NCBI GenBank assembly: GCA_938014885.1
Contig: CALLQI010000004.1
Coordinates: 124,001-188,000 of the forward strand
DNA from: an uncultured bacterium
Lineage (GTDB): Bacteria; Planctomycetota; UBA8742; UBA2392
Direction of reading: 5' to 3'
DNA: 64,000 nucleotides
Position numbers and translations under genes: made by a program. Positions 16,736 through 24,553 of this stretch are shown one piece after another. The notes below the pieces were generated by a model. That model was not told where the DNA came from, made no database searches, and worked only from the letters and a program-made list of their open reading frames with translations. Every line of letters begins with the position of its first letter. Within the stretch, counting starts at the first letter, position 1.

Positions 16736-17959
16736 CTAACCCTTCACGCACACTACCTGCTTCAGCGTGTGGACGATCTCCACCAGGTCCTTCTGGGCTT
16801 CCATGACCGCGTCGATGTCCTTGTACGCGGCCGGGGTTTCGTCGATCACGTCCTTGTCCTTGCGGCACTCGACGCCTTCCGTGGCGGCCACGTGGTCGCG
16901 CACCGTGAAGCGGCGCTTGGCCTCGCCACGGCTCATCGCGCGGCCGGCACCGTGGCTGCACGAGCAGAAGCTTTCCGGGTGGCCCTTGCCGCAAACGATG
17001 TAGCTGCGGGCACCCATGCTGCCCGGGATGATGCCAAACTCGCCCTTCTTGGCGCTGACGGCGCCCTTGCGGGTCACGAACAGCATTTCACCGTAATGCT
17101 CTTCGCGCTCAACGTAGTTGTGGTGGCAATTCACCACCATCTCGTCGGCGGTGAACTCGGGCACGCCGGGCGTGCGCGCGACGGCCGCAATCACCGCGCG
17201 CATCATGCACTCGCGGTTGATGCGCGCGAACTCCTGCGCCCACGAAACCGCGCGGACGTAATCGTCGAAGTGCTCGGCACCTTCTTCAAAGTAGGCCAGG
17301 TTTTCGTCCGGCAGGTTCTTCACGTGATGCTGCATGTCCTTCTTTGCCAGCTCAATGAAGTGCGTGCCGATACGGTTGCCCACGCCACGCGAGCCCGAGT
17401 GCAGCATCAGCCACACACGCGAATCCTGGTCGATGCACACTTCGATGAAGTGATTGCCCGTGCCCAGCGTGCCCAGGTGATGCACCGGGTGCGCGTTGCG
17501 CGACAGCTTCGGGTGGCGCGCCACCAGCTCATCATAGCCGGCGGCCAGCTTGGCAAACGCGTTCACGTGGCCCTCCGGCGGGGTGCGCCAGGCGCCGCGG
17601 TCGTTGCGGCCGCCGCCGTCGGTGCGGCCGTGGGGTACGCGCTCTTCAATCGCGCGGCGGATGTCTCCCAGCTTGTCGGGCAGGTCTTCGGCGCGCAGGC
17701 TGGTGCGGACCGCGCACATGCCGCAGCCGATATCGACGCCCACAGCGGCCGGGATAATCGCACTCTTGGTCGGGATCACCGAGCCCACAGTGGCACCCAT
17801 GCCCCAGTGCACGTCGGGCATTGCGGCGACCCACTTGTGAACGACCGGCAGACGCGCGACGTTCAGCAGCTGCTGGCGCGCTTCGGCCTCAAATTCGACG
17901 CCATCCACCCATGCCTTGATCGGCTTGGCGCCGTGTGCTGTGATCAGTTCGTAGTTCAT
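16736..17959 (-). CDS. rtcB: RtcB RNA-splicing ligase
   Basis: The 407-residue protein joins RNA 2',3'-cyclic phosphate or 3'-phosphate ends to 5'-OH ends with GTP and Mn2+. The conserved metal and guanylate residues are visible: DVHWGMGATVGSV, VGVDIGCGM with the metal Cys, GTGNHFIEV, HSGSRG, NCHHNYVE and SCSHGAGRAMSR with the His that is guanylylated. Length matches the shorter bacterial RtcB group. The ATG at 17959 follows ACGGAGACCGG. No archease or rtcA gene is adjacent, so repair versus tRNA processing cannot be decided from context. The gene ends directly at the bidirectional terminator. Confidence 0.95.
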   Translation of the reverse strand: MNYELITAHGAKPIKAWVDGVEFEAEARQQLLNVARLPVVHKWVAAMPDVHWGMGATVGSVIPTKSAIIPAAVGVDIGCGMCAVRTSLRAEDLPDKLGDIRRAIEERVPHGRTDGGGRNDRGAWRTPPEGHVNAFAKLAAGYDELVARHPKLSRNAHPVHHLGTLGTGNHFIEVCIDQDSRVWLMLHSGSRGVGNRIGTHFIELAKKDMQHHVKNLPDENLAYFEEGAEHFDDYVRAVSWAQEFARINRECMMRAVIAAVARTPGVPEFTADEMVVNCHHNYVEREEHYGEMLFVTRKGAVSAKKGEFGIIPGSMGARSYIVCGKGHPESFCSCSHGAGRAMSRGEAKRRFTVRDHVAATEGVECRKDKDVIDETPAAYKDIDAVMEAQKDLVEIVHTLKQVVCVKG

Positions 17960-18041
17960 CCGGTCTCCGTTGCTGTATTCATTTGTAGCCCAACGCACGC
18001 GAGTTTCGCGTGTCTGCCCGGCGCCGCAACCGCAAATGACA

Positions 18042-18075
18042 AACGCCAGGGGCCGTTGTGCGGACCCCTGGCGTT
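18042..18075 (-). terminator. intrinsic terminator after the FG-GAP gene
   Basis: An 11-bp stem (AACGCCAGGGG/CCCCTGGCGTT) with a 12-base loop is followed on the minus strand by TTTGTCATTTG. It lies 17 bases past the stop of the gene at 18092-19207 and separates it from rtcB. Confidence 0.75.
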
Positions 18076-18091
18076 TTCGCGATTCGTGATG

Positions 18092-19207
18092 CTAGCGCAC
18101 GGAACTGTCGGGCTTGGGCTCAGACTTCTGCAGGTACACCCACACGTAGGGCTTGCGGTTGAAGGGCGCCTTGCGGGTGCCTTCCTTGGCCGGTTCGGTG
18201 TTGGCCCACATGGAGTAACCGCCGACCACGAGATCCAGCTTGCCGTCGCCGTTGTAGTCGATCACGTCAAAGTACAGTCCCGCGTCGGCGCGCACCGCGC
18301 CTTCGGCGTCTTTCTTGGCGGGGGCAATCAGCGCCTTGGGCGCGTCGAACTTTGGCTCGCCCTTTTTGCCGGTGTTGCGGGCCCAGAACACGCCGCCGCC
18401 TTCACCGTTGCCGTAGGTGTCGCCGAACGTGCCGAACAGCAGGTCGTCCACGCCGTCTTTGTCCCAGTCCAGCAGGCGCGGCGAAGTGACCTTGCCGCCC
18501 AGTTCAAGCGGCTTGTCGCCGGACATGATGCGCTTGCTGATGGTTGCATACTTGGGCTCTTTGGTGCTGCCCTCGTTCAGGTTCAGCCACAGGCCGCCGT
18601 TGCGGTCGCCGAGGATGATGTCGAGGTCGCCATCGGCGTCCCAGTCCCATGCAAAGGCCGAAATGCAGTGGGCGCCGCCCTGGGCTGCGTCGGTCATGTT
18701 CTTGCTGGTCCACTTGCGGGTTTCGTAGTCCCAGTACTGGGACAGGATGATGCGCGCGCCTTCGCTGTTCTTGACCTGCGATGGCGTCTGGAAGCCTTCT
18801 TTGCTGCCGAAGCTCACCCAAGGCGAGCCGTCAAACGTGGCGGTGAAGATGTCAGTGATGCCGTCGCCGTTGAAGTCCACAAACTGTGGGGCCATCCCGA
18901 TGCATCACCAGTTGTTGAATTTCAAAGGCTTGCCATCGGCACCGTTCAGCGTCTTTTCTTCGCCCCAACCGTCTTCGGTGCGGGTGCTTACCGTCAGGCT
19001 GCCACGCAGGTCGCCGATCACCATCTCGATCTTGCCGTCTCCGTCGATGTCATGCAGCGCGGGCGAAGGATACAGACGGTCCGCGGTGCCCAGCTTGTGG
19101 CCGAGCGGGGCATCGCCGGCCTTGAGTTGCACCGGTGCCTCAAACGTCTGTGCGGACAGTACCGTCGCGGCAAGCGCGCAGGCTGCTGCCAAGGTCGGTT
19201 TCATCAT
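18092..19207 (-). CDS. secreted FG-GAP/VCBS-repeat protein with in-frame UGA followed by Cys
   Basis: A signal peptide (KPTLAAACALAATVLSAQ) begins at ATG 19207 behind AAGGAGACTACG. FG-GAP-type calcium-loop repeats follow: ALHDIDGDGKIEMVIGD, FVDFNGDGITDIF, WDWDADGDLDIILGD, LLDWDKDGVDDLLFG and VIDYNGDGKLDLVVGG, consistent with a seven-bladed propeller. The frame is broken once, after FNNW, by a TGA (18905-18907), and continues in the same frame as Cys-Ile-Gly-Met-Ala-Pro-Gln-Phe. Together the parts make about 371 residues. A 5-bp hairpin with loop GTT begins 16 bases past the TGA. The UGA could encode selenocysteine, giving a Sec-Cys pair, or be a nonsense mutation. Translation might also restart at ATG 18895, but that product would lack a signal peptide. 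Confidence 0.7.
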
Positions 19208-19304
19208 GCGTAGTCTCCTTGTAAGTCGGTCGGGGCCTTGCCCGGGGTCGCGTATGATACGCGCTGATTCGACCGGCTACTAAGTGAATCCCGCCTGCCT
19301 TCCT

Positions 19305-19332
19305 TTGACCGATATGCCCTGCCTGCTATTGT
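19305..19332 (+). promoter_or_regulatory. predicted argG promoter, leaderless
   Basis: TTGACC (19305-19310), a 16-base spacer and TATTGT (19327-19332) precede the argG ATG by only 7 bases. No ribosome-binding site lies before the ATG. Confidence 0.5.
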
Positions 19333-19339
19333 CGATTTC

Positions 19340-20539
19340 ATGGAAAAGGTCGTCATGGCGTACTCGGGCGGGCAAAGCACCACCGCTGCCCTGCACTGGC
19401 TTAAGCGCTCGCGCGGGATGCGCGTTGTGGCAGTCGCGCTGAACCTGGGCCAGGGGGGCGACTTTGACGAAGTCGCCAACCGCGCCATTGAGGCCGGTGC
19501 GGATTCAGTCCACGCCATTGATCGCCGGCGCACCTTTGTGAAGCAGTATTGCTTCAAAGCCCTGCGGGCCTCGGCGCGCTATGAAGGGGCGTATTACCTG
19601 TCAGCCGCGCTGTCGCGCCCGCTGATCGCAACCGAGCTTGTGGCCATGGCGCAGGAAGAAGGCGCGCGCTACATAGCCCACGGGGCACCTCCCAAAGGCA
19701 ACGACCAGTTCCGCTTCGAGTGCGCGGTGGCAGCCCTGGACCCTGCGCTGCGCAGCATTGCCCCGATGCGCGAATGGAGCCTGCAAACCCGCGAAGAAGT
19801 GCTGGGCTACCTGAAGCAGAACAACTTGCCCTCCGGCGACAGCACCGAGCGCACCTACAGCAGCGATCGCAACCTGTGGGGAGTGCGCAGCAGTGCCGGT
19901 GAGCTTGAAGACCCAGGCCTGCCCGTGCCGGAATCAACCTACCAGATCACCACCAGCCCTGCGCAGGCCCCCGACGAGCCCGCCGACGTGGAACTGAAGT
20001 TCCATCAGGGCGAACCCGTAAGCCTGAACGGCAAGAAGCTGCAACCCGTGGAGCTGGTCGAAGAGCTTGAGCAAATCGCCGGTGCCCACGGAGTCGGCCG
20101 CTTTGACACCATTGAGGACCGCATTCTCGGCTTCAAGAGCCGCGAAGTGTATGAAGCCCCGGCCGCGCACGTGCTGCACATCGCGCACGATGAACTCGAG
20201 AAGCTGACCCTGGACGCCGAGTTCATTGAGATGAAGCCGATGCTCGCCCAGCGGTACGCTGAGCTGGTGTACGACAGCCGCTGGTTCTCAAGGCTGCGCG
20301 AGAGCCTGGACGCGTTCTTCCGCGAAAGCCAGCAGTACGTGACCGGCACCGTGAAGCTGCGCCTGTACAAGGGCAGCGTAACCGTGCAGGGCCGCCACAG
20401 CGAGTTCAGCATCTATGACAGTGAGGCCAGCCGGCGCCACCACAGCGGCGGCATTCCGGCCGCCAGCATCGCGGGCTACCTTGAACTGCGCCGCCTGAAC
20501 CAGATGACCCACAGTTTCAAACAGCGTCCGAAGTTCTGA
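19340..20539 (+). CDS. argG: argininosuccinate synthase
   Basis: The 399-residue protein condenses citrulline and aspartate with ATP to argininosuccinate. It keeps the family order: an N-terminal ATP-pyrophosphatase loop (AYSGGQSTT, residues 7-15), the CFKALRASARYEGAYYLSAALSRPLIA segment, GAPPKGNDQFRFE and the C-terminal helix that completes the tetramer. The loop is unusual: most ArgG proteins have AYSGGLDTS, whereas here Leu-Asp is replaced by Gln-Ser. GNDQ is conserved, so catalysis is probably retained. Length is typical. No other arginine gene is next to it; it is convergent with the SulP gene 7 bases away. The message appears leaderless. Confidence 0.9.
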   Translation: MEKVVMAYSGGQSTTAALHWLKRSRGMRVVAVALNLGQGGDFDEVANRAIEAGADSVHAIDRRRTFVKQYCFKALRASARYEGAYYLSAALSRPLIATELVAMAQEEGARYIAHGAPPKGNDQFRFECAVAALDPALRSIAPMREWSLQTREEVLGYLKQNNLPSGDSTERTYSSDRNLWGVRSSAGELEDPGLPVPESTYQITTSPAQAPDEPADVELKFHQGEPVSLNGKKLQPVELVEELEQIAGAHGVGRFDTIEDRILGFKSREVYEAPAAHVLHIAHDELEKLTLDAEFIEMKPMLAQRYAELVYDSRWFSRLRESLDAFFRESQQYVTGTVKLRLYKGSVTVQGRHSEFSIYDSEASRRHHSGGIPAASIAGYLELRRLNQMTHSFKQRPKF

Positions 20540-20546
20540 TCGGCGC

Positions 20547-22298
20547 TCAGTTGGCCTTGCGTTCTGTGGCCAGCGCGGCCTCCAGCGTCGGGTGGAAACT
20601 CAGTTCACCCGGGGCTTCTTCGATGTGCGCCTTGGCCATGGCACGCCGAGGTTGCGGGCAGACCCCCACCATGCACACGCGAACACCCTGAGAGCGCAGC
20701 TTGCCCAGCAGGCTTTCCAGCGCGACCAGGCCGGTCACGTCCATGGCCGGGACCGCGTGCATATCCAGCACCAGCACTTTCTCACTGCCGGTGGTCTGGA
20801 TCGCGCTGATGGCTTTGTCGGCCGCGCCAAAGAACAGCGGACCCGCGATCTCGTAAAGCATCACGCCTTGCGGCAGCGGCTCACGCGCGGCGGCCCCATT
20901 GCCGACCACGCGCGCGCCCGAGATTTCAGCCATGCGCCGCATGAACAGCAGCGCGGCCAGCACAATGCCCACGCTGACCGCAATCACCATGTCAAAGACC
21001 ACCGTAAGCGCAAAGCAAAGCAGCAGCACCACCAAATCGCTGCGCGGGGCCACGCGAAGCATGTGCACGAAGTGCTTGGCGTCGCTCATGTTCCAGGCCA
21101 CCACCAGCAGCAGCGCCGCCAGACCCGCCATCGGCAGATAGCCCAGCACCGGTGCCAGCGCCATTACTACCGCCAACAGGAACAATGCATGCGTCAGGGC
21201 CGCAATTGGGCTGCGCCCGCCGTTGCGCACATTGGTTGCGGTACGGGCGATCGCGCCCGTGGCCGCAAATCCGGCAAAGAAGGGCGCCACCAGGTTGCCC
21301 AGCCCCTGGCCCACGAGTTCCGCATCGGGGTCATGGCGTGTGCCGGCCATGCCGTCGGCGACGACGGCTGAAAGCAGCGATTCAATGGCACCCAATGCCG
21401 CAATGGCAAATGCGGGGCCGATCAGCGCCCGCACCAGCGCCCAGTCCATATGCAGCGGCTGCCCATCCGGCCCCGGCAGCGACCAGGGCAACACCGGAAG
21501 CGGCGGCAACTGCGGAATGCCGGGCATGGTCACGCCATCCTTCACGTAGCTGAATCGACCAGCGATGGTCGCCGGCTGCACGCCCGCGAACTCGGACAGT
21601 GCATAGGCCAGGCCCGCCGCCAGCGCTATGGCCACCAGCGGGCCAGGGATCTTGCGGGTGATGCGCGGCCACACCAGCAGCAGTGCCAGTGTCACGCCGC
21701 CGACCAGCGCGTCGGCCCACGAAACGGAGGGCATGGCAGATGCAAGGTCGGCAATGCGGTTCCAGTAATGGTCGCCGCTGGGCGTGACGTTCAGCCCAAG
21801 AAAGTCCTTCACCTGCAACGTGGCGATCACTACGGCAATGCCCGCGGTGAAACCCGTCGTAACCGGGTAGGGCACAAACTGCACCAGCTTGCCCAGCCGC
21901 GCCAGACCCATCACGACCAGGATTGCGCCCGCCATCAGCGATGCCAGCGCAAGCCCGCCCAGCCCGTACTGGGCGGAAATCGGGGCCAGCAGCACCACAA
22001 ACGCCGCTGTCGGGCCTGAGACGTTCAGTCGGCTGCCGCCCGTTACGGCAATCAGCCCGCCCGCGACAATGGCCGTGTACAGCCCGTGCTGCGGCGGCAC
22101 GCCGGACGCAATCGCCAGCGCCATCGCCAGCGGCAGCGCCACGATGCCCACGATCACCCCTGACACGATGTCAGCCCGCAGTTTGCGGCCGCTGTAGCCT
22201 TCGCGCAGCGTGCCGCGCAACGCGGTCGCAAACGGGAAAGTACGCCACTGGCCCGCCGCCACGTGGCGGCGACTTCGCTGAGGTTCTGTGCCCGGCAT
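20547..22298 (-). CDS. SulP-family anion transporter with STAS domain
   Basis: The 583-residue protein has about 10-12 hydrophobic helices (roughly residues 45-440), beginning with the SulP signature DIVSGVIVGIVALPLAMALAIASG and PQHGLYTAIVAG, and a C-terminal STAS domain (about 455-560, with VLDMHAVPAMDVTGLVALESL). SulP proteins carry sulfate, bicarbonate or C4-dicarboxylates; close relatives of this arrangement include DauA/YchM. The substrate cannot be told from the sequence, and no carbonic anhydrase or sulfate gene is adjacent. ATG 22298 is taken as start because the upstream alternative at 22340 is TTG. Neither has a convincing ribosome-binding site. It is convergent with argG. Confidence 0.9.
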   Translation of the reverse strand: MPGTEPQRSRRHVAAGQWRTFPFATALRGTLREGYSGRKLRADIVSGVIVGIVALPLAMALAIASGVPPQHGLYTAIVAGGLIAVTGGSRLNVSGPTAAFVVLLAPISAQYGLGGLALASLMAGAILVVMGLARLGKLVQFVPYPVTTGFTAGIAVVIATLQVKDFLGLNVTPSGDHYWNRIADLASAMPSVSWADALVGGVTLALLLVWPRITRKIPGPLVAIALAAGLAYALSEFAGVQPATIAGRFSYVKDGVTMPGIPQLPPLPVLPWSLPGPDGQPLHMDWALVRALIGPAFAIAALGAIESLLSAVVADGMAGTRHDPDAELVGQGLGNLVAPFFAGFAATGAIARTATNVRNGGRSPIAALTHALFLLAVVMALAPVLGYLPMAGLAALLLVVAWNMSDAKHFVHMLRVAPRSDLVVLLLCFALTVVFDMVIAVSVGIVLAALLFMRRMAEISGARVVGNGAAAREPLPQGVMLYEIAGPLFFGAADKAISAIQTTGSEKVLVLDMHAVPAMDVTGLVALESLLGKLRSQGVRVCMVGVCPQPRRAMAKAHIEEAPGELSFHPTLEAALATERKAN

Positions 22299-22510
22299 GG
22301 CTGATGCGGCGGCTTCTGGGCGCGCCGTACTCCGGCGCAAGGCGGCTGTGCGTGACGCTCGTCAGCCCGTCTGCGGTCGCCGCGACAATCGCGCGGCACA
22401 ACGGCATCATAGGGGCAGGAAGGCAGGCTGCAACCAGCCCGCCAACGTAGAGGACGCGGCTGGTCCTGTTCCCGCACGCAGCGCTGCAAACCCGAGCCGC
22501 TGCTACCCGT

Positions 22511-22538
22511 TTGCATCGGCGGCCAGCCTTGCTATCTT
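22511..22538 (+). promoter_or_regulatory. predicted pyrB operon promoter
   Basis: TTGCAT (22511-22516), a 16-base spacer and TATCTT (22533-22538) would start a transcript near 22545, giving a leader of about 110 bases that contains the hairpin at 22597-22615. Confidence 0.4.
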
Positions 22539-22596
22539 TCCGCCCAATCAGCAAGGCGAGGCGACGTGGAACGAAGTGGAACCAGGACCAGCACAT

Positions 22597-22622
22597 GCGA
22601 CGCTAACGGCGTCGCTTTTTTT
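22597..22622 (+). terminator. attenuator-like intrinsic terminator in the pyrB leader
   Basis: GCGACGC and GCGTCGC form a perfect 7-bp stem with loop TAACG, followed at once by seven T. It stands 35 bases before the pyrB ATG. Because no gene on this strand ends just upstream, it is more likely a leader attenuator controlling pyrB than a terminator of another gene. Confidence 0.75.
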
Positions 22623-22656
22623 GTGCCCTGCACCGGCGTCTGCGCGGAGAACTGCC

Positions 22657-23631
22657 ATGACTGAACCCGCGCCGCTGCTTTGGAAGCGCAAAGACCTGCT
22701 GGGTCTCGAAGAGCTTTCGCGCGAAGAAATCCTGCACGTGCTCGACACCGCGCGCGGCTTCTCGGAAATCAGCACCCGAAGCATCAAGAAGGCCCCTGCA
22801 CTGCGCGGCAAAGTCGTGCTGAACCTGTTCTTTGAGCCCAGTACCCGCACCAAGGCCAGCTTCAGCCTGGCCGCGCAACGCCTCAGCGCCGACCTGGTCG
22901 ATATCGTCAAAGAAGCCAGCAGCGCCGTGAAAGGCGAAACGCTGGTCGACACCGGCTGCAACCTGCAGGCTATGGGCGTCGACATCGTGATCCTTCGCCA
23001 CCAGCAGGCCGGTGCGCCGCACCTGTTGGCGCGCAGCCTGGACGCCTGTGTGGTAAACGCCGGCGACGGCACCCATGAGCACCCGACGCAGGGCTTGCTC
23101 GATATCTTCACGATGCGCGAGAAGTTTGGCGACTTGACCGGCAAGAAGATAGCGCTGGTGGGCGACATCACCCACAGCCGCGTGGCGCGCAGCAACATCT
23201 GGGGCCTGCGTAAACTGGGCGCCGAGGTAGGCATCATCGGGCCGCGAACCCTTCTGCCGGGCGCATTCCGTGAACTCGGCGTGAACCTGCATTATCACCT
23301 GGATGAAGTGCTGGACCACTACGACGTGTTCAACATCCTGCGCATCCAGATGGAACGCCAGAAGAAGGGCATGTTCCCCAGTGTGCGCGAATACCACCAC
23401 TTGTACGGCATTGATTCGCGCCGCGTGAAAAAAATGAAGCCCCATGCGCTGATCATGCACCCGGGCCCGATCAACCGCGGCGTTGAGATCAGCCAGGAAG
23501 TAGCCGACGGCGACCACAGCGTGATCCTGCGCCAGGTCACCAACGGGCTGGCTGTGCGCATGGCAGTGCTGGTACTCGTGCAATCAGCCCAGCCGGCCAC
23601 TCACGGCTCAGGGAGGTACGAGCATGCCTGA
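22657..23631 (+). CDS. pyrB: aspartate carbamoyltransferase catalytic subunit
   Basis: The 324-residue protein makes carbamoyl-aspartate, the first committed pyrimidine step. It has the carbamoyl-phosphate motif FFEPSTRTKASF, the aspartate-domain motifs GDGTHEHPTQGLLD and VGDITHSRVARSN, and MHPGPINRGVE near the C-terminus. The ATG at 22657 follows CGGAGAACTGCC. The gene starts an apparent three-gene operon with overlapping reading frames: pyrB, an alpha/beta hydrolase and an inactive dihydroorotase homologue. That arrangement resembles the pyrBC' class of Pseudomonas, where the second protein is structural. A terminator hairpin upstream suggests control by attenuation. Confidence 0.95.
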   Translation: MTEPAPLLWKRKDLLGLEELSREEILHVLDTARGFSEISTRSIKKAPALRGKVVLNLFFEPSTRTKASFSLAAQRLSADLVDIVKEASSAVKGETLVDTGCNLQAMGVDIVILRHQQAGAPHLLARSLDACVVNAGDGTHEHPTQGLLDIFTMREKFGDLTGKKIALVGDITHSRVARSNIWGLRKLGAEVGIIGPRTLLPGAFRELGVNLHYHLDEVLDHYDVFNILRIQMERQKKGMFPSVREYHHLYGIDSRRVKKMKPHALIMHPGPINRGVEISQEVADGDHSVILRQVTNGLAVRMAVLVLVQSAQPATHGSGRYEHA

Positions 23632-24553
23632 TGCCGCCGCGACACAAGCAGCCGCAAAGCCTGCGCCGCTTCAGATACCGCGCCATCTTCACGCGATACT
23701 GCTGCTGTCGGTGCTGATTGTTGCCGGACTCGCCGGGCTGCGCTTCCTGAACCGCGTTGCGGTATTCCCCCCCACCCTGAAAGACGCGTCTGTCGGGCCG
23801 CGCGTGGCGGCCGAACGCACGGATGTTCGCGAAGCACGCATCCCCACCGAAGACGGGCTTTCCCTATACGGCTGGGTCCAGGGCCGCGATGCAGCGCCCC
23901 GCAAGATCATCATGTTCGGCGGCAACGCTGAGTACACCGGCCCCAGCGCGCAGATGTACGCCGACCGCTGCGCCGCACTGGACTGCCAGTTCTTGATCTT
24001 TGACTATCGCGGTTTCGCCAACAGCCCCGGCCAGCCCAGCGAACACGGCCTGTATCGCGACGCGCGCGGCGCGTACAACTTTGCGATCACCGAACTGGGC
24101 TGGAAGCCCGCGCAGATCATCCTGTGGGGCCGCAGCCTCGGCGGCGCCGTAGCGATCCGCCTGGCACACGAACTGCAGGCTGAAACCCGCCGCGAAGCGC
24201 TGAAAGACGGCGCACCGGCGGCCGCGCTGCTGCTGGAAGCTCCGTTTCTCAGCATCGGTGCCATGGGCAAGCACTACTACCCGTGGCTGATCAAGCCCGA
24301 GTGGTTCGCCTACACGATCATGGACAACGGCAAGCTCGCCGCCGACCTGAAGCTGCCGGTGTTTCAACTGCACGGCGACAAGGACGAAATCATCCCCTTC
24401 GAACAGGGCGAAGCGCTGCACGCGGCCTTCAAGGGTCCCAAACAATTCCTGCGCCTTGAGGGCGTGATGCATAACAACGTATGGCAGGACGAGGCCCGCA
24501 CGAAGCGGATCGACCAGGCCATGGACGAGTTTCTGAATAAGCACGCGCCATGA
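23624..24553 (+). CDS. membrane-anchored alpha/beta hydrolase
   Basis: The 309-residue protein overlaps pyrB by 8 bases and pyrC' by 4, and has its own GGGAGG ribosome-binding site. An N-terminal helix (HAILLLSVLIVAGLAGLRFL, about residues 22-41) anchors it. The catalytic domain has the nucleophile elbow GRSLGG, an acid in HGDKDEIIP and a His in GVMHNNVW. The layout matches the YhfK/BEM46-like serine hydrolases (often annotated as peptidase or esterase). What it does inside a pyrimidine operon is unknown; the overlaps make co-expression nearly certain, a functional link less so. The substrate cannot be inferred. Confidence 0.8.
   Translation: MPDAAATQAAAKPAPLQIPRHLHAILLLSVLIVAGLAGLRFLNRVAVFPPTLKDASVGPRVAAERTDVREARIPTEDGLSLYGWVQGRDAAPRKIIMFGGNAEYTGPSAQMYADRCAALDCQFLIFDYRGFANSPGQPSEHGLYRDARGAYNFAITELGWKPAQIILWGRSLGGAVAIRLAHELQAETRREALKDGAPAAALLLEAPFLSIGAMGKHYYPWLIKPEWFAYTIMDNGKLAADLKLPVFQLHGDKDEIIPFEQGEALHAAFKGPKQFLRLEGVMHNNVWQDEARTKRIDQAMDEFLNKHAP

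Noticed and set aside
16697..19213. Very long open frame (about 838 codons) on the plus strand opposite rtcB and the FG-GAP gene
   Set aside because: It has no domain, is His/Ala/Val/Arg-rich as expected for the antisense of GC-rich genes, and the minus strand holds clear rtcB motifs and FG-GAP repeats.
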